Below are positions 1 to 10,355 of a stretch of DNA of 64,000 nt, piece by piece. Where the stretch lies: positions 3,112,501 to 3,176,500 of the forward strand of contig NC_059558.1 of the NCBI RefSeq assembly GCF_905220415.1. Reading direction: 5' to 3'. This DNA is from Colias croceus (taxonomy: Eukaryota > Arthropoda > Insecta > Lepidoptera > Pieridae). The notes under the pieces were generated by a model, which was not told the origin of the DNA, made no database searches, and worked only from the letters and a program-made list of their open reading frames with translations. A program made the translations under genes and the position numbers. Positions within the stretch are counted from its first letter, which is position 1. The number at the start of each line of letters is the position of its first letter.

Positions 1-530
1 TGACTTTAGTCGCGTTCTTAATACGACTACATTAAGCCACTGTACTATTTAAATGTTAAATTAGTCTTGATCTTATCTTAAACGCATTAATTTATTAAAT
101 ATTATTTCTATATAAGTGTCGCGTTTGTATTTTTAAATTAGTATTTTACGTAACAGAAATCGCGAATCAGAATATTTATATTAAATTTAAAATTATAAAT
201 GAAACCATTATAAATACATGGTAATCGATTAGCGAATAAAACGTGAATAAAACCTAAATGGATCGATTGAATTCTTTAAATACCTTAGTATTTATTATCT
301 GTTTTTATTATGGACAGCAAGATGGACAGAAGTGACATTATTGTACAAATAAATATTTAGAGGTGAATTTGTATTCAAGTGTAAAATATAATATGTAAAT
401 ATAGTACTTATATTTTTATCATCATTGAGTTAATACAATAATATATAAAATTTGCTAGAATAGTACAATTCTAGAGACAGTTGCATTCGGTCCAGAATAT
501 GTGTACGTATTCCTCATTTTATATCATACT
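1..530. other. AT-rich DNA, nothing recognised
   Basis: No coding frame, structured repeat or known transposon end was seen. Confidence 0.5.
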
Positions 531-707
531 ATAGCTGTGCCCGCGGTTTTACTTGCAGTGCTCCGCTCCTGTTGGTCTAAGCGTGATGATATATAGCCTA
601 TAGCCTTCCTCGATAAATTGGATAACTATCACAGAAAGAACTTTTCAAATCGGAATACGCGTTCAAAAAAACAACCAAACTCTTCAGCTTTATAATATAA
701 GTATAGA
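531..707 (-). mobile_element. Helitron, Lep1-type, non-autonomous
   Basis: On the minus strand it begins TCTATACTTATATTATAAAG and ends with the GCGGGTAAAACCGCGGGC hairpin. The final CTAG has decayed (CTAT). Internal landmarks (CTGAAGAG, CGCGTTC, TATCGAGGAAGGCTATAGGC, ACCAACAGGAGCGGAGC) match the other copies in this window. Confidence 0.8.
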
Positions 708-1600
708 TTACTTTCTTCAATAGTTATTACAATTAATAGTTTTATAAGTTCAACAGGCAAAGCAGCGGGCCCATCCTACTGCAGGAAAAAAGCAGGAAAT
801 AATGCATTTTGGAGTTTTATCAAAAGATAAACAAAGGTGAATATATAGCCTCGATGATTTTTAACTCTTTTCAAAATTAAGATCACGTATTTCAATAAGT
901 ACCTACTTCGTCGAATTTTGCCTTAATCAAGGTTATTCTATTTTTTTAGGAACTTATGCAGTGTGTATATTGTTTTTATTTTTTTATGAACTATGGAAGT
1001 ATGGTAGGAACATATTGTTTCACCGATATTCCTAAAATTACTAAATACTTACTCTATATTTATATAGGTAATTAGTTTAAACTTTAAAGATCTCTATCAT
1101 CTATATTTAAACTCTTTCTTCTTTAAAACATTTGTATTTTTTTTAAATTAGTACTTAAAATGAGCACAAGTTAATCATTCTCATCTGCGTCTACGCAACT
1201 AATTACACGATTCACGTACAGTGTGTGTAGTGTGCATGTGCGCGTGGTTTGTATGTGCGCTGTGTGCATGTGTGCGTTCTAAAACAATGTTATATTAAGA
1301 AATGCATACATTAGCGTCAAGTCAAGTTCGCTTACAAAAGCCATTGTTGGGCAATATAGTGTTGAAGGCATACACTGTTAATATATGCGCTGTGATTTAA
1401 CATGCACACATAAACAGGTACATCTTCCTAGGAGATATTTTTACTTTGAAGCATATTTTTCAAATTTATGAAAAGATACAGTTTCTTGATGAGATTTTGA
1501 TCGAAGGATACGTCGCGGTCGGTTCGACTTGATTTGAACCCTCGTTATGGAAAAAATATTCAAACAATTAATAATATATAAAATATATATAAAATAATAT
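708..1600. other. AT-rich non-coding DNA with a decayed GT-rich microsatellite
   Basis: The only structure seen is an imperfect (GT)n/(GTGC)n tract at about 1219-1275, with alternating purine-pyrimidine steps. No gene. Confidence 0.5.
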
Positions 1601-1649
1601 ATAAATATTTTTATTTCCTATTTATTTTATTTTTGTATGTATATATTTA

Positions 1650-1827
1650 TTTGTGCTCTGCCCTATTCCTATCCTTTACTTAATTTCTCTCTGTACAACC
1701 GGTTGTCTGGAAGAAATCGCTATTTAGCGATAAGACCGCCGTTTGTTGTAATGTATCCTAGGCTAAGTCTCATTTTGTAATTTATCTTGAGCAATAAAGC
1801 ATAAATAAATAAATAAATAAATAAATA
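1650..1827 (+). repeat. Non-LTR retrotransposon 3' tail with (AAAT)n end
   Basis: The segment contains GGTTGTCTGGAAGAAATCGC, then TAGCGATAAGACCGCC, AATAAAG and a (AAAT)n terminus. The same landmarks recur on the minus strand at 43191-43345 and in pieces at 44866 and 55630, so this is a dispersed family. The microsatellite-like terminus is typical of the 3' ends of lepidopteran LINEs. Confidence 0.72.
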
Positions 1828-2399
1828 ATACAATTATTATAATCAATATGGATAAATACCTACGGCAACGTTATAAATGCATGTTTTGTTTCAAAAATAA
1901 TAAATTCAGTACATAGCTTAAACAAATATGTAGTTAAGTACTAATCGATGAACGAAAGCACGCGGTAAATTATTTTGTTAACAATTTAATCTTGTTTGAA
2001 AATAAGATATTTGTTACATTCCATGAAATTGCATTGAAAAGTAGTATTTAAAGAGTTACTTTTAACAAGCGAAGCCAGGATGCGTCGTTAGTATAGAATA
2101 ATAATAATCATAACTCTATATTAAATAGCGTAATTGAAGAATGGTGTTCAAAATTGAGGTTTTAAGGTCTACTTTGCGGTCTAAATTACATTATAATTAC
2201 TTTATTTGCGCTTTCTAAACTGTATTACTTACTTTAAGTTTACTAGATAATTGTTTGGAAGTAATATTTCTAAGAATGCGGTTGCATCTAGAGATATTTG
2301 TGACGCCCATTTTTTTGTTGTTATAAGAATTTATGTAATAATAACAATAAATGTTTTATGTAGAGGCTTTCTCTATATTTTATACATTTGAAATAATGC

Positions 2400-2545
2400 G
2401 AGCTGTCTCGGCAAACGTTGTTCTGCCTTACTCTTATCACTCAGGGGTATGAAAAATTGATGTTGTTAGGTTCTCAGACTTAGATACGCACACAAAATTT
2501 AATAAAATCGGTGAAGCCGTTTTGAAGGACCGCTAATAAAATATG
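2400..2545 (+). repeat. Degenerate dispersed repeat (GCTGTCTCGGCAAACGTTG family)
   Basis: The segment includes GCTGTCTCGGCAAACGTTGT and ATCGGTGAAGCCGTTTTG. I recall this sequence type as a dispersed lepidopteran repeat, possibly Helitron-related, but both ends are lost here. Confidence 0.45.
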
Positions 2546-2800
2546 ATACCGATATAATAGTGGGAAACGTATCTCAACCTCGAAAAATATTAATATTAAC
2601 TTACACATTTTATTCATGGAAATTTTTGCAAGTGTACATATTTTGTAGTGTTGTGTAGAATTTTTTTATAACTTTATAGTAAAGGTACTATATTATAGAG
2701 GTATAACTAGATGGTAGGTATGAACTATTTACCTACATATAATTTTCTGTCTAAATCAAACAGGTATGAGGTACGTAGTATTAGATAATGCAAACATACA

Positions 2801-3090
2801 AATAAAAATAACTGCGTTAAAAACAACCGACTTCAAAAACGGAAAAGTAAGAAATAAAAAAGATTTGATATTATTAATTACTACATATTATTTTTATGTG
2901 CTATTCATTAAATAGGTTTGATGTCGGTGCACGGGCTTAATACTAAGTGCTTAGTGTTTGGCACCGACTTCAAACCTATTTAATGAATAGCACATAAAAA
3001 TAATATGTAGTAATTAATAATATCAAATCTTTTTTATTTCTTACTTTTCCGTTTTTGAAGTCGGTTGTTTTTAACGCAGTTATTTTTATT
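2801..3090. repeat. Near-perfect 290-bp palindrome (foldback)
   Basis: The left arm (2801-2930) and right arm (2961-3090) are 130 bases each and almost fully complementary. The one difference I see is GATGTCGG versus GAAGTCGG. The 30-base loop holds its own palindrome, ACTAAGTGCTTAGT. The arms contain AACCGACTTCAAAAACGG, the end sequence of a common lepidopteran element whose other end is at 3533-3545. Confidence 0.9.
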
Positions 3091-3545
3091 TAATACTTTT
3101 TAGTGTATTTTTCAACACGAATCAAACGAGCCCAAACTCGATAAAGTTGAGTCAATATATTACTGAGTTCCTATGGCCACCTTCCGATTCCATCATCAGA
3201 TCAGCTCCATGTCATGATAATGTTTCATCGCTATCCAATTTACATTCGTATACAAAATTTCAGCTCAATCGGTTACCGGGAAGTGAATCAAAGTTACTTG
3301 CTACATTGAAATTAAGTCATCGAGTACAGACAAAAATGCTCATAAAATAAAAACTACTAGGCCTAGCCGAATAAAATTTTTATGGGACCAATTCGACACC
3401 ATCCCGCATCGAACAAAAAAAGAATCACGTAAATCGGTTCAGAAACCTCGGAGTAATCGGTGTACATACATAAAAAAAAAAAAAAAAAAAAAAATATACC
3501 GGCCGAATTGATAACCTCCTCCTTTTTTTTGAAGTCGGTTAAAAA
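3091..3545. repeat. 'AACCGACTTC' dispersed element, body and right end
   Basis: From the palindrome the element continues to GAAGTCGGTTAAAA at 3532-3545, the inverted form of the AACCGACTTC at 2824. It includes a 23-base poly-A run (about 3472-3494) and motifs AATCGGTTCAGAAACCTCGG and CGGTGTACATACATA that recur at 55083-55170. The two short reading frames inside are repeat-borne. Confidence 0.65.
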
Positions 3546-3760
3546 GTAATGTGACCTTACCGTATGTTCTTTACAAATAATGCCAAAGCAATGTTTACAT
3601 TTCAAATAGAGTTTGTAAAATCTCTGTAGGAACATGTAGGCTTAGTTATATTGTCAATATTATTGTAGTTATATTTTGATTTGTTATTTTTTCATGCAAT
3701 TGCTTGACTAGAGTGGAAACTACACTAATTTTAGTACCCAAAACTAAGTTTCCTTGGTCA

Positions 3761-3892
3761 CGGCATCACGCGTGAACGGGTGGACCGATTTCGATAATTC
3801 TTTTTTTATTATATTCCTCTAAGTACGAGGATGGTTCTTATGTAGAGAAAACGTAAATATGTACCACTGGCGAAGCCGGGGCGGACCGATAG
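3761..3892 (+). mobile_element. Helitron fragment, GGGGCGGACC-ending family
   Basis: It shares GGACCGATTT, AATTCTTTTTTTATTATATT, AAGTACGAGGATGG and GGCGAAGCCGGGGCGGACCG with the fuller copy at 22070-22241. The terminal CTAG has become ATAG and the 5' end is lost. Confidence 0.7.
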
Positions 3893-4779
3893 TATACGTA
3901 TAAATATAGATATATGTAGATGTTTACATACACGCCCGTCATTATCATTGTCTTGTTAAATGTATAGAGGTGTTACAGAAAAATTAATAGCACGTTTCCA
4001 ATACCACGTGGGTGTTGCGTCAAGTTTACCCACTGTGGTGCGATATCCAAGTCTATTGGGTATTGATTCAATGGATATTATAGTGATTGGTATTCGAGGA
4101 ACGTTTGAGAGATGTATGTAGTTGTAGATATGAAGATATGGAACAAACGGGAAGTATGTGGTATGCAATGTAGAATAAGTAGGGTAAGCTTTTAAATGAT
4201 ATAAGTCTTGATAAATATATCGAATTGGACGTATCGAAATTAAATCGGTGCATCGAAAAATCTAAATAAAATAATCGACAAAAAGCTAGATAGCTAGAAA
4301 TTCTTAAAATTCAGAAAATAAAAACTTTTATTGTATATAAAAATGTTCTTGTTTTGTTCTAAATATGTAGATATCATCCAAATTATCACGCCGCGCAGTG
4401 TGTAAACGTTTTGTCACTCTTTAATAAACATTTAGTACGACTAAATGTCTTTTCCACAAAATTGTAGGAGTCAGTAAAGCGTGTTTGAAGATAATTAAGT
4501 AATAGGAAATAGATTGACGTAATGTTACTGCTGTTACGTTATGGGTGTCGATAAATAATGTTACTTTTTGTAAAGTCTGCGGATTATAAATTTTTAGGTT
4601 AGGTTAGGTCCTAAAACCTACTTTAGATTAGTGTTAGTAAAAACTAAAAGTAGATTATGTATACAACGAACTAGAAAATTAATAAACTGGATAAATATTA
4701 TCTGGTTAATATTTTTTGTAAAGTTTTTATATTTTTCAAAAGCTATACTTATATATGTACTTTGTAAAAGGCCATTATA
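3893..4779. other. Non-coding DNA, nothing recognised
   Basis: Short overlapping frames on the minus strand at 3956-4253 have no domain or codon bias. A TTAGG triplet run at about 4594-4609 is discussed under rejected items. Confidence 0.5.
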
Positions 4780-6032
4780 CGTGGGCCACACTGAAAGTTT
4801 TGCGTAACTAATAAATAAAACAATTTATTTGTCTAATATTATATTTACTATTTTTTTAAGTATTCTCCGTTACATTTAAAACACTTTTTCATCCGTTCAA
4901 ACCATTTCTGGAAACATGAGAACCATTGGCAACCACGGCCTCTTCTGGCCACGTAAATGTCGAACCACTCATTGAATCATAGATTTTTGGGAAAAGGAAG
5001 AAATCGCAAGGTGCTAGGTTAGGACTGCGTGCGGCATGAGTCACGTGCTCTAAGTTTTCAGAAGCCAAAAATGACTTTGTTTTGTTCGCGGTGTGCGCCG
5101 AAGCACTGTCATGGTGCAACAAGATGCAACTTCTAGGTCGCTTCTCTTATTTTTTCTAAGACATTGGGCAAATAAATAGTGATTTACCACTCGGCATTAA
5201 CAGTCTTTTGTTACTCAAGTGGGATAGTGCAGACAGGATTCGTCTTAGAGAAAAATAATGCAATCATTTGTTTTCCGACCCTTCTCGCCTGCCTCAATTT
5301 GGTTGGTTTGCTGTCACTTTCAAACACCCACAAAGAATATTGGTGTTTTATTTCTGAAATATAACCAAATATTCATATTTCATATCCTGTCATGATATTA
5401 TACACGGCATTAAAATGTCCGTAATTGTACTTTAATAGCATTTCTTAACACCAATCTACTCGATGTCGTTTTTGTAATGGAGTGAGTTTGGGAGCAATCC
5501 AACGGCAACCAAGCTTCCTAATTTTGAAATGTTCATGTAAAATTTTCTGAATTTGGCTCATACTAATCCCCAAATGTCCTCGAATCTCCTAATAAGTGAT
5601 ATGGCAATTTTCTTAAATTAGTTATCTGACGGTAGCCATATTTTCCTCCGTGATCGCAGTTGAGGGTCGACCTTCACGAATGTCATCATAGAGAGAAACA
5701 CGATCGCGATGAAATTCAGCATATCAATGCCTTACAGTGCTCAAATGAGGTGCTTCCCTCCCAAAAGTATTTTGAAGGCCAGCAGTGCAAGCTTTCGGAG
5801 AAAGCGAACTTTTAAAATCATCAAAAATCATCGCCCTAAAATTGTTTCGTGTTAGTTCCGTTTTTGCTACGGACAACCAACTTTAACTTGAGATAAAAAA
5901 AAATTGATAAGCGCTACCCGCCAAATTTTTTTTTCCTCAACTAATGAGACTTCATGTGTTAAAAAAATATAACATTCGAAATTCAAACATTTATGGATGG
6001 CCAGAAACGCAAAACTTTTAGTGTGCACTAGG
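4780..6032 (-). mobile_element. Degenerate mariner transposon, nearly full length (1253 bp)
   Basis: Both ends abut TA dinucleotides (4778-4779 and 6033-6034), the mariner target duplication. The terminal inverted repeats match over about 28 bases: CACACTGAAAGTTTTGCG on the left and the inverted CACACTAAAAGTTTTGCG on the right. The length is normal for mariner. The coding strand is minus. At least two blocks of transposase sequence survive: a 'REGRPSTA' block near 5640-5700, and the C-terminal DDE region at 4889-5122. Stops and frame breaks show it is inactive. Confidence 0.9.
4889..5122 (-). pseudogene. Mariner transposase C-terminal fragment
   Basis: This open stretch of 77 codons reads MLHHDSASAHTANKTKSFLA, then 'SPNLAPCDFFLFPKI' and 'STFTWPEEAV'. 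These are the standard mariner C-terminal signatures: the His-Asp-(Asn/Ser)-Ala-x-x-His catalytic-Asp motif and the Ser-Pro-(Asp/Asn)-Leu-Ala-Pro-x-Asp-Phe-Phe-Leu-Phe-Pro motif that carries the third acidic residue of the D,D34D triad. The usual Pro-Asp-Leu has become Pro-Asn-Leu, and the downstream region is frameshifted or stopped, so no functional enzyme is made. Upstream (higher coordinates) further blocks continue in other frames up to about 5880. It belongs to the element at 4780-6032. Confidence 0.9.
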
Positions 6033-6034
6033 TA

Positions 6035-7000
6035 TAATATTTTGATTTCAGAATTTCATTATCTGTGCCACTTCTTTTTCTATCTACTTCAAAATGAGCC
6101 TTCTTAAATTAGGCGCAATTCAATTTAAATATATATCTTTAGAATATTTGGGCATAATCTGTATTTATTGGTCAAAATAGTGAACGGCCAGTGTGAGCAA
6201 ATGAATAAAAAAGTCAAGGTCAACTTAATTTATACGCGCGAATCTAGTCAATCTGTGGTGACATTTTGGCGCGCAATTTAAATGTCAAAACGTAATTTGT
6301 AATTTCTCTTTGCTGTTTATTAGTTTGTATAAAAAATGCATTAGGATGATGAATGTTAACTGGTCTGAGATTCTAGTTGAATATAAGTTATGATTTAACT
6401 GGTTATCTACAAGTTTAGTGTGCTCCTAAAGTTTAAGTCTTTAGTTTTATAATTTCATGTGATCTGAGAACTGAGATACAAACCCTTCATGATATATCTA
6501 CCTTTTGTGAACGACACATCAAATGTTGCTTCTGAGATTAATAAAAACAGGAAATTTTCACGAAAAATGTCAACTATCCCTTTTTAATTCGTAAAATATA
6601 CTATATATACTTTATCTATCTAGATGTAAATAATATTTGAAAACCAAAACAAGGAAAACAAAACCATTTTAGGTAATATTTCGCAACCACTTTCATTTTC
6701 CACCTGATGTCCACTCGAAGAAAGTTTTTTACAACCAAATATAACAATTAGGATTCAAACGGTGTAAAGTGACCGATATAATATATTCAGCTTCGTAACA
6801 TTTGTGTATGGAATCTCAAATAATAGCTTTCTTTGTAAGAAAGTATTAAACGTGATGCTTTTGTTTTTAACCGACTTTAAATAAGGAGGTTCTAAAGTCA
6901 ACACTCATGTTAATTTTGTATGTTTTTGTACGTTAAGGATAATCGATTTCAACCAATTTTGGTAAGCTATTATTTCCCCTTTTCTGACCCTTGATGTTAT
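6035..7000. other. Non-coding DNA with a decayed 'ACCGACTT' repeat end
   Basis: Only the stretch at about 6868-6965 resembles a known repeat (TTTTTAACCGACTTTAAATA, GGAGGTTCT), a truncated relative of the element at 2815-3545. The rest shows nothing. Confidence 0.45.
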
Positions 7001-7002
7001 TT

Positions 7003-7235
7003 GAAAGAAGAAAGAAAGAAAAAACATTTATTTCAAGGACATCAATAAAGAACATCAATACAAAAAATAAATAAACAAAACTAAACTAAAAATGAAAATT
7101 ACATAAAATGTACACACAAGAAAAAAAGTAAAAAAGAACATGAGAAAAAAATAAAAATAAAGAAAATCAATTGTAAAACAGTGTCCTTGAAAAAGGGAAG
7201 CCAACTCAGCATTATCTATGCTGCAATTCAATTGC
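7003..7235 (-). repeat. Non-LTR retrotransposon 3' tail, minus strand
   Basis: Read on the minus strand, a segment with CCTTGAAATAAATGTTTTTT ends in a (TTTC)n microsatellite at 7005-7022. This AATAAA-then-simple-repeat end is typical of retrotransposed lepidopteran LINE/SINE tails. The 60-codon frame within is low-complexity Phe/Tyr and not a gene. Confidence 0.6.
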
Positions 7236-7793
7236 AATATTTCATAAACTTGATATTATTGACGTAAAGTCTAACGTGTAGTTTCATGAAAATTGTTATT
7301 TTAGATTCCGTTCTAATTAGAATTCTTCTTACTAATCTTTAAAACTAGTTTCCTCAACAAAAACTTGCTACATAAGTTCAAATAACCGAAATTTCTCAAT
7401 GAACATTTATTCCATGCTCTAAACTTATTCCCGCGAATTCAGGAATATAAATTGTCTCTACCACATAACGGGAAAGTCAGGAATTTTATCAACAGGTCAA
7501 CATTCGTTTAATGCTAACAGTAGGGGGTCTCCAATTGGTAAAACTTCGCACGTATTATGTAATAAACAACGTCAAATTTTTCACCATAGACAATCACTGC
7601 TCAAGGTCTTTGTTATTTATATGTATATCTACGAAATGTTTGAATAAACCGCTGTATCATGTGAAGATTTTTAATCATTTGTGACTTGTTTTGTTTCTTT
7701 CTATTTATCTGTCTGAAAGCGGTCGTCAAAGAATTTTCTAGTTAGTTGCGTATCATTAGTGTAACTTGCAATAAATTTGAAAAATGGATCTAA
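7236..7793. other. Non-coding DNA, nothing recognised
   Basis: No coding frame or repeat end identified. Confidence 0.45.
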
Positions 7794-7980
7794 TCTATAC
7801 TTATATTATAAAGCTGAAGTGTTTGTTTGAACGCGCTTATCTCAGGAACTACTGGTCCAATTTGAAAAATTATTTCAGTATTAGATAGCCTATTTATCGA
7901 GGAAGGCTATAGGCTATATATCATCACGCTACGACCAACAGGAGCGGAGCAATGCGGGTAAAACCGCGGGGCAAAACTAG
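7794..7980 (+). mobile_element. Helitron, Lep1-type, complete (187 bp)
   Basis: The element runs from 5' TCTATACTTATATTATAAAG to 3' hairpin GCGGGTAAAACCGCGGGGC and CTAG, flanked by A and T as expected for Helitron insertion. It is one of the best preserved copies in the window. Confidence 0.88.
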
Positions 7981-8684
7981 TTCTAAATATCTAGGGAACA
8001 TAAACAATATACATAGACATGATCTTGCAAAGGCTTTATGTTTGGTATCATAAGGTAAATAACATCTTCTTTGTAAGAATATACTTAATATTTTAATCAT
8101 AATATACAGTTGTTCCAAAAGTTACATTCCGATTTTGATTTACTTCGCATGACGCGTCTGCTCATTACCATTTCTTTGACATTATTCTTCATTGAGCATA
8201 ATATTTATGCGTACCGATTCCAAGAATTTACTCTCGTATCAAATTTCAACTTAACCACTGCTTATTAAATTGTGGAGAGTAATTCGATTATGGTAATGTA
8301 AAAATTCACATCACTGGTGTATTTTATTTGTTAAATCTTATACGGTAGAGTTTCAAAACTCAAAAACATAATTTGAACCTTAACTTTCTTATTGTAAGGT
8401 GTAATTTTCTTTACAAGATTGTTATTGTAGTGATAAAACCCGAATTTCATGCTAATTGAAGAGCGCTATAACTTTGTTGGTATCTTCATAATTATCACCT
8501 GCATTACGGTTAAAATTAACGCGCTTATATTTCTCGGTGACGTTTTAATATTGCCATCAATTTGTTTTCGGACTTCGGTAGTTTAATCGTTATTCATTGA
8601 GCATATCGTTTGCTTTTCCACCGAGGATGTCCGAGGATGTGTAGCGAGGAATGTGTTTGTAAATAACCCATATATTAAAAGCTT

Positions 8685-8840
8685 AAAACACGAAGTAAAG
8701 CTTAACCTAAGTGTTGTAAACTATCACACAATAAGCATCAGTTTTGTTAATTGTTCCATGTTCTATTTTCACGGAAATAATGTATTTAAATGTATCTATA
8801 AATTAATTTAATCAGGAAGATGCAAAGAGGAATAATATAA
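8685..8840. repeat. Direct duplication, copy 1
   Basis: About 155 bases from AAAACACGAAGTAAAGCTTA to AGATGCAAAGAGGAATAA, repeated in the same orientation at 9682-9840 with few differences (AAGTGTTGTAAAC versus AAGTGTAGTAAAC). The spacing is almost exactly 1 kb. Confidence 0.85.
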
Positions 8841-9681
8841 AAGTATCGCTTCAAACTTCAAGCTAAATAAAACGATATAATTATTATTATCGTCTTCATA
8901 TTTTGGTCTCTATATTTCACCGTATAAATATATCACGTGTCATATAACTTTCCCTGACAAAGTATAAAATCACGTCTTACCTCATCACTGAACGAATGTA
9001 AATCGAATTATATTCATCCATCATCCAATAAATAATTAAAAAACTACACGATTGACTGTTCTGACTTCTGAGTAAATAGTCAATCGAGTTGCTAACAACA
9101 AACAAATCACACAATCAATTTCATCCCAAAACAAATCCTATATTATTGTTTTTCGAAATGAAGAAACGATTGGTTTCACAGTGGATGGCTCGTTGCATCA
9201 CACACAAATAAAACGTTACAAAAATTCATATTGCAACCGCACCGTGCGAACGTTGTGTTGCGTCAGTATATCCGATTTGCGAAATGTTTTGACCCCACGG
9301 TATTTTAAATAAATAATTATACCCATGCATTGCTGCATGGCTCAACGTAAATATGGGTAAATAAACTTTTGTACAGCGTTTAGAAGTTTTAAAACTACTT
9401 ATGCCCTGAGTTAGTTGGGAGTACGTGTTAAAAATGTACTTTAATAGTCTTCTGGTTCTAGAATGTTCTTTCTTATATTATTATGTCAACAATATCTTCT
9501 GTGATTCTTTCTGGTGTATTTGCCATCTAATATCTGATGCCTGAATATTTAAGCCAGGTATAGAAGAACGTATTCGATAGCTAATTGCTACGAGAAGGTC
9601 TATAACATTAAGTATTGAAATTGTTTAATTAATTATTTGTTCATTCATATTTATTCGCATTGAAAAGTGGAACTTAAAAGT

Positions 9682-9840
9682 AAAACACGAAGTATAAAGC
9701 TTAACCTAAGTGTAGTAAACTATCACACAATAAGCATCAGTTTCGCTAATTGTTTCATGTTTCATTTTCACGGAAATAATGTATTTAAATCTATCTATAA
9801 ATTAATTTAATCAGGAAGATGCAAAGAGGAATAACATAAA
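9682..9840. repeat. Direct duplication, copy 2
   Basis: Second copy of the segment at 8685-8840, in the same orientation. No transposon-like ends or coding frame are apparent in either copy. Confidence 0.85.
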
Positions 9841-10170
9841 TGAGCCAACTCGCCTTGGCTCAAGCTTTCCGATGCTGTTTATCAAATGCTACTGTGAAAT
9901 ATAATTGTATTATTGTTTATTAAGGATAATTAAACGATTAATGTATTACATTTACACGGGTTATATTATCTGTATGGATGCGTATTTGAACTCCATTTCA
10001 ACTCTGCAATCACTGAAACAGTTTGGTTAAAACTTTCATAATTAAATGTTGATTGTTGTCGCTAATTATAAATGAATTAACCTGAATAATAGCACGGTTA
10101 GTTTGCTTTATGAATGATTTATAATAAAAAAATGTTAACGTAGTAATAATATAAAATGTAAAATATAAAA

Positions 10171-10355
10171 TCTTTACTAATATTATAAAGCTGAAGAGTT
10201 TGTTTGTTTGTTTGAACGCGCTAATCTCGGGAACTACTGGTCCGATTCGAAAAATTCTTTTGGTGTTAGATAGCTCATTTATCGAGTAAGGCTTATCATC
10301 ACGTTACGACCAACAGGAGTGGAGCCACAGGGGTGAAACTGCGCGGGGCAGCTAG
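10171..10355 (+). mobile_element. Helitron, Lep1-type
   Basis: It runs from TCTTTACTAATATTATAAAG to GTGAAACTGCGCGGGGCAG and CTAG. It has a (TTTG)n expansion near the 5' end and a small internal deletion at the 'AGGCTATAGGC' motif. Confidence 0.87.

Noticed and set aside
1219..1275. Possible functional Z-DNA or regulatory GT tract
   Set aside because: Imperfect microsatellite with no other regulatory evidence.
4594..4609. Three TTAGG units, the insect telomere repeat
   Set aside because: Only about 16 bases in AT-rich DNA, with no longer array around it. Chance is sufficient.
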